Origin: CAVVXN01 sp963772585
Lineage (GTDB): Bacteria > Planctomycetota > PLA2 > JAEUHO01
Length of the DNA: 64,000 nucleotides
Assembly (NCBI GenBank): GCA_963772585.1
Contig: CAVYXV010000008.1
Location: 558,001 to 622,000 of the forward strand
Direction of reading: 5' to 3'
Of this stretch, positions 1 to 7,077 are shown one piece after another. How positions within the stretch are numbered: position 1 is the stretch's first letter; each line of letters opens with the position of its first letter. The notes beneath the pieces were generated by a model. The model was given only the letters and a program-made list of their open reading frames with translations. It was not told the DNA's origin and did no database searches. Both the position numbers and the translations under genes were made by a program.

Positions 1-1900
1 TCGGCGCGCCCAACGGGCGGACGAGGAGGTGCCAGCGAACGACGTCCGCGCCGAACTTCTCGATCATCTCGAACGGATCGACCACGTTTCCGCGCGACTT
101 GGACATCTTCTTGCCCTTCGCGTCCTGGATGTGCCCGAGCGAGATGCAGGTCTTGTAGGCGGGCTTGCCCGTGAGCATCGTGCTCACCGCGAGCAGCGTG
201 TAGAACCAGCCGCGGGTCTGGTCCACGGCCTCGGCGATGAAGTCTGCGGGGTGTTCCCGTTCGACCTTTTCCGCGTTCTCGAAGGGGTAGTGCCCCTGCG
301 CGAAGGGCATCGATCCGCTGTCGAACCAGGCGTCGGCGACCTCCGGCGTGCGGTGCATCGTGCCGCCGCAGCCTTCGTTCGGGCACGGCCACGTGAACGC
401 GTCCACGTAGGGGCGATGGGGGTCGTCGAGCGTTCGGCCGGCGATCTCTTCGAGCTCGGCGAAGCTCTTGACGGAGCGGACGGCCTCGCAGCCCTCCCGG
501 TCGCAGAGCCAGACCGGGAGCGGCGTCCCCCAGTAGCGGTCGCGGGACAGCGCCCAGTCGACGTTGCCCTCGAGCCACTGGCCGAACCGCCCCGTCCCCA
601 CGGAGGCGGGGACCCATGCCACGTGCGCGTTGTTCGCGAGCATCTTCTCGCGGAAGCGGGTCGTCTCCAGGTACCAGGAGTCGCGGGCGTAGTAGAGGAG
701 CGGCGTGTCGCAGCGCCAGCAGTGGGGGTAGGCGTGCTCGATCGTGGCGCGATCCCACAGCTTCCCCTCGTCCTGGAGCATCCGGAGGATGGTCTTGTCC
801 GCGTCCTTCACGAACGTCCCCTCCACCGGGGAGCCGGGGCGGAAGCGGCCGCTCTCGTCCACGGGGTGGAGGATCGGGAGTCCCATCTGGCGGCCGAGGT
901 CGGCGTCCTCCTGACCGTAGGCGGGCGCGATGTGGACGAAGCCCGTGCCCTCGTCGGTCGTGACGAAGTCGGCCTCGACCACCGTGAAGGCGGGCGCCGA
1001 CTCGTCCACGGGATACCAGTCCAGGAGCCGGCGGTAGCGCCGGCCGACCAGTTCCCGCCCGGGTTCCGTGCGGAGGATCTCGTAGGGCTCCTTCAGCACC
1101 TCCAGCCGGGCGCGCGCCAGCCACACCCTCTGGCCGGCGCGCTCGCCCTCGCAGATCTCGACCAGGGCGTAGTCGAGGTGCGGGTGGGCGGCGACGGCGA
1201 CGTTCGAGGGGAGCGTCCACGGCGTGGTCGTCCAGACGAGCAGCGCCTCATCCGAGCCCTCGAGCGCGAAGCGGGCGGTGACGGACGGATCCTGGACGTC
1301 CCGGAACCCCAGCCCCACCTCGTGGCTGGACAGCGGCGTGCTGCACCGCGGGCAGTACGGCAGGACCTTGTAGCCCCGGTAGAGGAGACCCCGCTCGTGC
1401 AGGGTCCCCAGGATCCACCAGAGGGTCTCCACGTAGTCGCGCTCGCAGGTGATGTAGGGGTGCTCCTGGTCCACCCAGTAGCCCATGCGACGCGTGAGGG
1501 CGTTCCAGTCCTCGAGGTAGCGGAACACCGACGCGCGGCACTCCGCGTTGAATCGCTCGATCCCGTACTCCTCGATCTGGCGCTTGCCCTCGATCCGCAG
1601 CCGCCGCTCCGCCTCGATCTCGACGGGCAGGCCGTGCGTGTCCCAGCCCGCCCGCCGCTCCACGTAGAAGCCCTGCATGGTCTTCAAGCGGCAGGCGAAG
1701 TCCTTCACGGCGCGGGCGAGCACGTGGTGGACGCCGGGGCGTCCGTTCGCGGTGGGCGGCCCCTCGTAGAAGATCCAGCGCGGCTGGTCCTTGTGGCGGG
1801 CCAGGGAGGCGGCGAACGTCTTCTCCTCGCCCCACGCGGCCAGGATCTCCTCCTCCAGGGCGAGCAGGCGATCCGGCTTCAGGTCCTTTCGGAAGGGCAT
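1..1900 (-). CDS. ileS: Isoleucyl-tRNA synthetase (3' end beyond window)
   Basis: Charges tRNA-Ile with isoleucine in the cytoplasm. About 633 codons are visible from the ATG at 1900; the C-terminal part lies off the left edge. The class I signature reads PPTANGRPGVHH (residues about 48-59), so the HIGH-equivalent is GVHH. It is followed by the RRAGWDTHGLPVEIE block, an editing-domain TTPWTLPSN motif and KKMSKS at nt 93-113. The ANGRPGVHH form resembles the eukaryote-like IleS type known from Actinobacteria rather than the E. coli type; that is family knowledge, not a computed tree. A TATCCT hexamer at 1938-1943 on the same strand is a plausible promoter. The upstream neighbour is the SpoIIE-type phosphatase, 127 bp away on the same strand. 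Confidence 0.97.
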   Translation of the reverse strand, partial: MPFRKDLKPDRLLALEEEILAAWGEEKTFAASLARHKDQPRWIFYEGPPTANGRPGVHHVLARAVKDFACRLKTMQGFYVERRAGWDTHGLPVEIEAERRLRIEGKRQIEEYGIERFNAECRASVFRYLEDWNALTRRMGYWVDQEHPYITCERDYVETLWWILGTLHERGLLYRGYKVLPYCPRCSTPLSSHEVGLGFRDVQDPSVTARFALEGSDEALLVWTTTPWTLPSNVAVAAHPHLDYALVEICEGERAGQRVWLARARLEVLKEPYEILRTEPGRELVGRRYRRLLDWYPVDESAPAFTVVEADFVTTDEGTGFVHIAPAYGQEDADLGRQMGLPILHPVDESGRFRPGSPVEGTFVKDADKTILRMLQDEGKLWDRATIEHAYPHCWRCDTPLLYYARDSWYLETTRFREKMLANNAHVAWVPASVGTGRFGQWLEGNVDWALSRDRYWGTPLPVWLCDREGCEAVRSVKSFAELEEIAGRTLDDPHRPYVDAFTWPCPNEGCGGTMHRTPEVADAWFDSGSMPFAQGHYPFENAEKVEREHPADFIAEAVDQTRGWFYTLLAVSTMLTGKPAYKTCISLGHIQDAKGKKMSKSRGNVVDPFEMIEKFGADVVRWHLLVRPLGAP

Positions 1901-1937
1901 GGGCGCTCCACGAGGCGGTCCGAGGGTCGAATCCCGG

Positions 1938-1943
1938 AGGATA
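1938..1943 (-). promoter_or_regulatory. Putative -10 box (TATCCT) for ileS
   Basis: TATCCT on the minus strand, 37 nt before the ileS start codon. It fits the TAnnnT pattern that recurs upstream of many genes here. No convincing -35 element is visible. Confidence 0.4.
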
Positions 1944-2027
1944 CCCGCTCCGCCGCGTCCTCCGGCCCCTTTGGCCCGCCGGACGGGCGGGGGAAGAGGG
2001 GAAGGAGGGCGGACCGGGGTCGCGGCG

Positions 2028-3308
2028 CTACTGCCGCCTCACGGCCACGAGCGTCTGGTCGTCGGCCTGGGGCTGGGCGCCGGTGTAGCGGACGACCTCG
2101 GTGAGGAGGTGGTCGACGAGCCGACCGGGCTCGTCCGGCCCCGCGGCGATCGCCGCCTCGACCCGCTCGGCTCCGAAGCGCTCGCCGGCGGCGTTCGCAG
2201 CGTCGGCCAGACCGTCGGTGAGGAGGACGATCACGTCGCCCACGCCGAGCGTCGCCTCCCCCGTCTCGTAGCGGGTGTCGGGGAGGATCCCGAGGGGAAG
2301 GCCGGACGGGCGTTCGAGCCGACCGAGCGCGGCGGCCCCCGGGCGCCGCACGAGCGCGGCTGGGTGGCCGGCGTTGGCGAAGGCGAGGCGCCCCGAAGGG
2401 ACGTGCAGCACGGCGAGGAACGCCGTGACGAACATTCCCCGTGTCGCTCGGCGGTGGACCGTCCGACCGAGGTCGGCCAGGACGTCGCCGGGAGGCGCGT
2501 CGAGGCGGATCGCCTGCCGCGAGTCCGTGAGGAGCCGGGCGCCGAACAGCGCTCCCGGGACGCCCTTGCCGGAGACGTCGCCCACGAGGAGCGCGAGGCG
2601 GTCGCCATCGAGGGGCCGGACGTCGAAGACGTCGCCGCCGACCTCGCGGGCGGGAATCGCCCGGACCGCGCCGTCCACGCCGGGAACGGCCGGGAACGCC
2701 GAGGGCAGGAAGGTGCGCTGGATGTCGGCGGCCACCTCCAGTTCCCGGCGCATGCGATCCCGCTCCAACTCCGCCTGCTGCAGCCGGACGCGCTCGATCG
2801 CGGCGCCCGCCTGGGCGGCGAACGCCTCGACGAGGGGCACGTCTTCGGGCGTGAAGCGGCGGGTGATGGCGCGGCTGTCCACATAGACCACGCCCACGAT
2901 GCCGCGCGTGGTCCAGAGCGGCGCGCAGAGGATCGTGCGGAGGTTGAGATGGATCACGCTCTGCCGGCCCTGCAGAACGTCCGTGTTGGCCGCGTCGTCG
3001 ATCAGCCGCGTCGTGCCCGACTCGGCGACCTCGTTCACGACGCCCCGGCTGATCTGGAACGTGTCTTCCGAGAGCGAGTTCCCCTCGCGGTCCCGGGCGA
3101 TGGTGAACTCCAGGTCCCCGTCGGCGCTCTCCAGCAGCAGAAAGCCCCGGTCCGCCCGGGTGATCTGCACGAGGCTGTCGACCACGGTCTCCAGCACGGC
3201 GCGGGGGTCGACCTCGGCGTGGATCCGCCGGGAGACATCGAGCAACCGGCGGACGGCGTCGGGCTCGAGTCCGCCCGCGGGCGGAACGCTGGCGTCGGCA
3301 TCGCCCAT
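2028..3308 (-). CDS. GAF domain / SpoIIE-type PP2C phosphatase (RsbU-like)
   Basis: Cytoplasmic Ser/Thr phosphatase of the RsbU/SpoIIE type, which usually acts on anti-anti-sigma proteins in partner-switching circuits. Residues about 20-175 form a GAF domain (RRLLDVSRRIHAEVDP onward). Residues about 200-426 form the PPM domain, with EVGGDVFD, VGDVSGKGVPGAL, LLTDGLAD and a closing DDQTLVAVR, so the metal-binding aspartates look intact. I chose the ATG at 3308 because GGGGAG lies just upstream; an in-frame ATG at 3350 is the alternative. The product is 426 aa. No anti-sigma or STAS partner is next to it, so the target is unknown. Divergent from the secreted protein at 3452. Confidence 0.88.
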   Translation of the reverse strand: MGDADASVPPAGGLEPDAVRRLLDVSRRIHAEVDPRAVLETVVDSLVQITRADRGFLLLESADGDLEFTIARDREGNSLSEDTFQISRGVVNEVAESGTTRLIDDAANTDVLQGRQSVIHLNLRTILCAPLWTTRGIVGVVYVDSRAITRRFTPEDVPLVEAFAAQAGAAIERVRLQQAELERDRMRRELEVAADIQRTFLPSAFPAVPGVDGAVRAIPAREVGGDVFDVRPLDGDRLALLVGDVSGKGVPGALFGARLLTDSRQAIRLDAPPGDVLADLGRTVHRRATRGMFVTAFLAVLHVPSGRLAFANAGHPAALVRRPGAAALGRLERPSGLPLGILPDTRYETGEATLGVGDVIVLLTDGLADAANAAGERFGAERVEAAIAAGPDEPGRLVDHLLTEVVRYTGAQPQADDQTLVAVRRQ

Positions 3309-3451
3309 CCGGCTCCCCGGCGTCCGGACGTCCGGACGCGCCTCGCGCATTATGCCGCCGGGTCCCGGGCCCCCGCGTCGCGGCCGTCGCCGTGGCGCGA
3401 CCGTGGGCCGCCCGCTATGGTCCCTCGATTCCCAGATCGGTCGGAGGCCCC

Positions 3452-4645
3452 ATGAAACCGCTCCTCGTCGCTTCCTCCCTCCTCGCGCTCTTCCTGGCTC
3501 TCGGCGGCGCGGCCGTCGCGGGGGAGCCGACTCCGGCGGAGCGGTTCGCCCAGCACCTCGGCGCGATGCCCGCCCCCTCGGAGGCGGGCGCCCTCCACTT
3601 CGAAGGCGATCTCCTCGCCGGAGGCCAGGCGATCGGTTCGTTGACCATGGAGGGCACACCCACCGCCCTGCCGTCCGGGCAGCCCGGATGGCGGGTCGCG
3701 GAGACGATGGAGATGATGGGCGGTTCGATGCGGCAGCACGCGGAGGCGACCCTCGATCGCCGTCTGCAGCCTCTCGAGGGCACGATCGCGAAGAAGGACC
3801 CGCAGCACCCCGGGACGACCTGGAGCTGGCACGCGAGCGACGGGGGCTTCGCCGTCACGACCACCGCGAAGGACGGCAAGAGCGAGACCCGGACGGTCGC
3901 GCACCAGGGCGCCGCGATGACCACGCTCACCGCGCTCCTGCTCTTCAGTCGGTCCGCGCTCCCCGCGAAGGGCGACTGCGCCGTGGACGTGTTCGATCCC
4001 AGTGCCGACGAGGCCGAGAAGACGTTCGTGAAGGGGACGCTCACCCTCCAGGGCGAGGGGACGTGGGACGATGCGCCGGCCCTGACCATCCGGGCCACCA
4101 AACCCGACGGCATCGTCGAGGCGGGCTTCGCTCCGAAGGGCGGGGGCCTCCTCGGCCTGGCCCTCACGGCCGGGCCGGGAAGGCGCCTCGAGGTCCGCCC
4201 GGCCTCCGGAGGGGAGAAGGAGGCGTCGGAGGAGGTGCCCTTCGCGGCGCCGGCGGCCTCGGCCGAGGACGCGGCGCTGGCGGCGGCGCTCGGCTTCGCC
4301 ACGGCCGATCTCGACCTCATCGACCGGATCGTGGACTGGTCGGCGGTCTACGCACGCGAACGCGCGAAGCACGAGGCGGCCCACGCGGGGGACGAGGAGG
4401 CCGAGCCCTTCCCGGAGGAGAAGGCGTTCCACGCCGCGATGCTGGCGAGTCTGCGCCAGAAGCTCACGGAGCGACCGAAGGCCGTGATCCAGACGGCCCT
4501 GAAGATGGCGAAGCCCCAACTCACCACGACGCCGCAGGAGGATGGAAGCGTGCGGGTCACCTTCCCCGCGTCGTTCAGGAATCTCGTCCTGGACGTGGGG
4601 TCGCACGACGGCCGGTGGTACCTGGTCCGCTTCCCCGGCAAGTAG
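3452..4645 (+). CDS. Hypothetical exported protein (397 aa)
   Basis: I do not recognise the family. The protein starts MKPLLVASSLLALFLALGG with a clear Sec signal peptide that probably ends near AVAGEP, so it is periplasmic or secreted. The ATG at 3452 is supported by GGAGG at 3443-3447. The mature part is rich in Glu, Ala and Lys, with no membrane segment and no obvious catalytic motif. The C-terminal half (about residues 300-397) looks helical. A TATGGT hexamer about 30 nt upstream could serve as its promoter. The downstream carbamoyltransferase starts 64 bp later and has its own promoter-like hexamer, so the two need not be co-transcribed. Confidence 0.8.
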   Translation: MKPLLVASSLLALFLALGGAAVAGEPTPAERFAQHLGAMPAPSEAGALHFEGDLLAGGQAIGSLTMEGTPTALPSGQPGWRVAETMEMMGGSMRQHAEATLDRRLQPLEGTIAKKDPQHPGTTWSWHASDGGFAVTTTAKDGKSETRTVAHQGAAMTTLTALLLFSRSALPAKGDCAVDVFDPSADEAEKTFVKGTLTLQGEGTWDDAPALTIRATKPDGIVEAGFAPKGGGLLGLALTAGPGRRLEVRPASGGEKEASEEVPFAAPAASAEDAALAAALGFATADLDLIDRIVDWSAVYARERAKHEAAHAGDEEAEPFPEEKAFHAAMLASLRQKLTERPKAVIQTALKMAKPQLTTTPQEDGSVRVTFPASFRNLVLDVGSHDGRWYLVRFPGK

Positions 4646-4696
4646 CCTTGGCGCCCGCCGCGTAAGTCGGGGCTCGTCGCCGCCGCGCCGAGCGGG

Positions 4697-4702
4697 TACC
4701 CT
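4697..4702 (+). promoter_or_regulatory. Putative leaderless -10 box (TACCCT) for argF'
   Basis: TACCCT ends 7 nt before the GTG start at 4710. The sequence between is pyrimidine-rich with no Shine-Dalgarno, as expected for a leaderless transcript. Confidence 0.45.
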
Positions 4703-4709
4703 CCCTCCC

Positions 4710-5723
4710 GTGATCCAAGGCCGCGATGTCGTCACCCTCGATACCTTCAGCCCGGAGGAAATCCGCTGGGTGGTCGCCCGCGCGCGGGCGATGAAGAAGG
4801 ACGGGCACGGGCAGCCCCTCCAAGGCCGTTCGCTGGTCATGGTCTTCTTCGACCCGTCGCTAAGGACCCGGGCTTCCTTCTCGATCGCCTTCGCGAGCCT
4901 CGGCGGCACGGTCATCGACATGACGGCCACCCAGGACATCTGGTCGCTGGAAATGCGGGATGGGGCCGTCATGGACGGCCTGGCAGAGGAGCACGTCCGG
5001 GACGCCGCGGCGGTGCTCGGCGAGTACGCCGACGTCATCGCGATCCGGGCCCTCGCCCGGCACGACGACTGGGCCCGCGAACGCCGCGACCAGGTCATCG
5101 TCTCGTTCCAGAAGTACGCCGCGGTCCCGATCTTCAACATGGAGAGCGTGCTGGACCACCCGTGCCAGGCCTGGGGCGACGCCCTCACCCTGGAAGAGAG
5201 CTGCGGCGAGACGAAGGGTCTCAAGCTCTCCCTCGTCTGGACCTATCACCCCCAGGCGCGCCCGCTGGCCGTGCCCCACGGCGTGGGCGTCATGGCCACG
5301 AAGCTCGGCATGCACGTCACCGTGGCCCAGCCCGAGGGCTACGAGCTCGATACCGCCGTCCGCGATGCCATGGAGCGCTCGGCCGAGGCGTCCGGCGGTT
5401 CGGTCCGGTGGGTGGAGAACCTCGGCTCGGGCGTCGAGGGGGCGGACGTCGTCTACGCCGCGGCCTGGGGATCCACGGTGTTCCACGGCCGCCCCGACGA
5501 AGAGCGGGATCTCCGGCGCCAGCACCGGGACTGGCGTCTCACCCGCGAGTTGATGGCGAAGACGAACGACGGTCACTTCATGCACGCCATGCCGATCCGG
5601 CGGAACGTGGAGGCCGACGACGCGGTGATCGACAGCCCGCAGAGCCTCGTCCGCCAGCAGGCGGGGAACCGACTGCACGTCCAGCGGGCGCTCTTCCGTT
5701 CCGTCCTGGCGGAGTCGGGTTGA
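4710..5723 (+). CDS. argF': N-acetylornithine (or N-succinylornithine) carbamoyltransferase
   Basis: Transfers a carbamoyl group from carbamoyl phosphate to an N-acylated ornithine in the acetylated arginine pathway known from Xanthomonas and Bacteroidetes. The 337-aa protein has the carbamoyl-phosphate loop FFDPSLRTRASF, followed by HPCQAWGDAL and VWTYHPQA. It also has MPIRRNVEADDAVIDSP with NRLHVQ near the end. I know that last block from N-acylornithine enzymes; ordinary ArgF has HCLP there. Whether the acyl group is acetyl or succinyl cannot be read here. The GTG at 4710 is preferred because the next ATG (4791) would delete the N-terminal strand. No other arg gene is adjacent. The stop codon abuts a tandem repeat array. 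Confidence 0.88.
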   Translation: MIQGRDVVTLDTFSPEEIRWVVARARAMKKDGHGQPLQGRSLVMVFFDPSLRTRASFSIAFASLGGTVIDMTATQDIWSLEMRDGAVMDGLAEEHVRDAAAVLGEYADVIAIRALARHDDWARERRDQVIVSFQKYAAVPIFNMESVLDHPCQAWGDALTLEESCGETKGLKLSLVWTYHPQARPLAVPHGVGVMATKLGMHVTVAQPEGYELDTAVRDAMERSAEASGGSVRWVENLGSGVEGADVVYAAAWGSTVFHGRPDEERDLRRQHRDWRLTRELMAKTNDGHFMHAMPIRRNVEADDAVIDSPQSLVRQQAGNRLHVQRALFRSVLAESG

Positions 5724-6355
5724 GAGGACGGCAAGGAGGCGAAGTCCGGGGCTTCGGCCGGCTGCGGCGCCGCGTGGCGGCGTTGCTCGTCCTCACCGAC
5801 CCTGGAGGGTCGCCTCCTCCTCCCGCCTTGCCTCACGGCCCCTCGCTCGGCCTCGGGCCCTCGGCCCCCTCCTTCCCGCCCTCTGCGAGGACGGCAAGGA
5901 GGCGAAGTCCGGGGCTTCGGCCGGCTACGGCGCCGCGTGGCGGCGTTGCTCGTCCTCACCGACCCTGGAGGGTCGCCTCCTCCTCCCGCCTTGCCTCACG
6001 GCCCCTCGCTCGGCCTCGGGCCCTCGGCCCCCTCCTTCCCGCCCTCTGCGAGGACGGCAAGGAGGCGAAGTCCGGGGCTTCGGCCGGCTGCGGCGCCGCG
6101 TGGCGGCGTTGCTCGTCCTCACCGACCCTGGAGGGTCGCCTCCTCCTCCCGCCTTGCCTCACGGCCCCTCGCTCGGCCTCGGGCCCTCGGCCCCCTCCTT
6201 CCCGCCCTCTGCGAGGACGGCAAGGAGGCGAAGTCCGGGGCTTCGGCCGGCTGCGGCGCCGCGTGGCGGCGTTGCTCGTCCTCACCGACCCTGGGGGGTC
6301 GCCTCCTCCTCCCGCCTTGCCCCACGGCCCCTCGCTCGGCCTCGGGCCCTCGGCC
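5724..6355 (+). repeat. Tandem array of a 163-bp GC-rich repeat (3.9 copies)
   Basis: GAGGACGGCAAGGAGGCG recurs at 5724, 5887, 6050 and 6213, an exact 163-bp period. The fourth copy breaks off at about 6355. Copies are nearly identical, differing at a few positions (for example GGAGGG against GGGGGG before the right hairpin arm). Each unit carries a hairpin CGACCC-TGGA-GGGTCG (5797-5812 in unit 1), followed by GCCTCCTCCTCCCGCCTTG. The same core occurs at 15755-15874 and, inverted, at 17812-18499. It lies immediately after the argF' stop codon. All frames stay open because of base composition, but I see no ribosome binding site or credible protein. Confidence 0.93.
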
Positions 6356-6364
6356 GATTCTGGC

Positions 6365-6385
6365 GGCTGACGGCTGACGGCTGAC
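6365..6385. repeat. Three direct copies of GGCTGAC
   Basis: Three perfect back-to-back 7-bp repeats, GGCTGAC, between the end of the 163-bp array and the large hairpin in front of the ferredoxin gene. Confidence 0.8.
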
Positions 6386-6419
6386 GTCCCCCGCGGTCCG
6401 GGACCCCGCGGGGGACGTC
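6383..6419. promoter_or_regulatory. Perfect 14-bp inverted repeat upstream of ferredoxin
   Basis: GACGTCCCCCGCGG (6383-6396) pairs perfectly with CCGCGGGGGACGTC (6406-6419) around a 9-nt loop. It sits between the repeat array and the CATAAT hexamer of the ferredoxin. There is no T-run after it. It could be a terminator-like barrier shielding the ferredoxin from upstream transcription, or a dyad operator at the -35 position. Confidence 0.55.
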
Positions 6420-6422
6420 GTG

Positions 6423-6428
6423 CATAAT
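6423..6428 (+). promoter_or_regulatory. Putative -10 box (CATAAT) for ferredoxin
   Basis: CATAAT matches the TATAAT consensus at five of six positions and lies 38 nt before the ATG at 6467. AGGA precedes that ATG, so this transcript would have a normal leader. Confidence 0.45.
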
Positions 6429-6466
6429 CCACACGAGACCGCATGCCCGAGCGAACGAGGATCCCC

Positions 6467-6697
6467 ATGGCGGACAAGGACAACCGGCTTCCCGAGAACG
6501 CCCCGGGGAAGTTCTACGTGGACGACCAGTGCATCGACTGCGACGCCTGCCGGGAAACCGCCCCCGACTTCTTCACGCGCAGCGACGACAAGGGCTACTC
6601 GTACGTCTACAAGCAGCCGGAGTCGCCGGCCGACGAGGATCTGTGCATGGAGGCCCTGGAGGGCTGCCCCGTCGAGGCGATCGGCAACGACGGGTAG
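6467..6697 (+). CDS. Small 4Fe-4S ferredoxin (76 aa)
   Basis: Soluble electron carrier with one [4Fe-4S] cluster. The ligand pattern is CIDCDAC (CxxCxxC) with a distal CP in EGCPVEAI; a further Cys lies in LCMEALEGC. This matches the short acidic mono-cluster ferredoxins. Start chosen at the ATG at 6467, which has GAGGA 5 nt upstream; an in-frame ATG at 6443 would add eight residues without a ribosome site. It is monocistronic, between a hairpin upstream and a palindrome over its stop codon. It could supply electrons to an oxidoreductase such as the AOR or formate dehydrogenase at the right end of the window, but nothing here ties them together. Confidence 0.9.
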   Translation: MADKDNRLPENAPGKFYVDDQCIDCDACRETAPDFFTRSDDKGYSYVYKQPESPADEDLCMEALEGCPVEAIGNDG

Positions 6698-6713
6698 CCC
6701 GGCATGCCGGGCT
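6696..6713. terminator. Palindrome over the ferredoxin stop codon
   Basis: AGCCCGGCATGCCGGGCT is a perfect 9+9 palindrome beginning inside the TAG stop codon. Its transcript would fold back tightly. There is no T-run, so a factor-independent terminator is only a possibility. Confidence 0.4.
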
Positions 6714-6900
6714 GGGGCCGATCGCCCCCTTCGTCGTCCTCGCGTACCGTCGTATGCGGCGTCGTCCTCATGGGGCTTCCGGCTCCCATCCAGCGCGCCG
6801 TTCGCCGCGGGACGTGCCTCAGGCCCAGCCAGTACGGATTGCAGAGGGCGTCTCGGATCGCACCCGAGCTCGCGACTCGCGAGGGCAGGGGCCTGTCCTA

Positions 6901-7077
6901 GGGCCTGGCCGGGAACAGGTGTTGGGAAGGACGCTTCGCTACGCGTCGGATGGGGTCATGACGACGGAGCGGACCGGAAGCGTAGCGCCAGCTACGCTGA
7001 GGAATTCGCGACGGAGGAAGGGCCGCAGACGGCGTGAAGGCGAGAGGAAAGGGTGACCGTCACTCGCGGACGGGCCC
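6901..7077 (+). mobile_element. MITE-like element, copy 1 (177 bp, CTA duplication)
   Basis: Starts GGGCCTGGCC and ends GGACGGGCCC, so the outer ends are imperfect inverted repeats (GGGCC...GGCCC). It is flanked by CTA at 6898-6900 and 7078-7080. A second copy lies inverted at 33293-33470 with a TAA duplication; the two agree at most positions by eye. Inside is a hairpin AGCGTAGC-GCCA-GCTACGCT (6979-6998). No transposase is encoded, so it would move only with help. The right-hand CTA is the TAG stop codon of the HEAT protein gene. Confidence 0.8.

Noticed and set aside
1970..2010. GC hairpin CCCGCC-GGACG-GGCGGG between the phosphatase and ileS as a terminator
   Set aside because: Short stem with a 5-nt loop and no T-run; in DNA this GC-rich such pairings arise often by chance.
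29..2104. A 691-codon open frame on the plus strand opposite ileS
   Set aside because: It is the mirror of a clearly conserved isoleucyl-tRNA synthetase on the minus strand; GC-rich DNA keeps the opposite frames open. Similar long mirror frames opposite most genes were ignored.
5724..6355. Tandem arrays at 5724-6355 and 17812-18499 as CRISPR
   Set aside because: Units are 163 and about 245 bp, repeated back to back with no unique spacers, and no cas gene is near.
5937..6377. Open frames through the 163-bp repeats as a repetitive protein
   Set aside because: Several frames are open on both strands, there is no start with a ribosome site, and the conserved feature is a DNA hairpin rather than a codon pattern.
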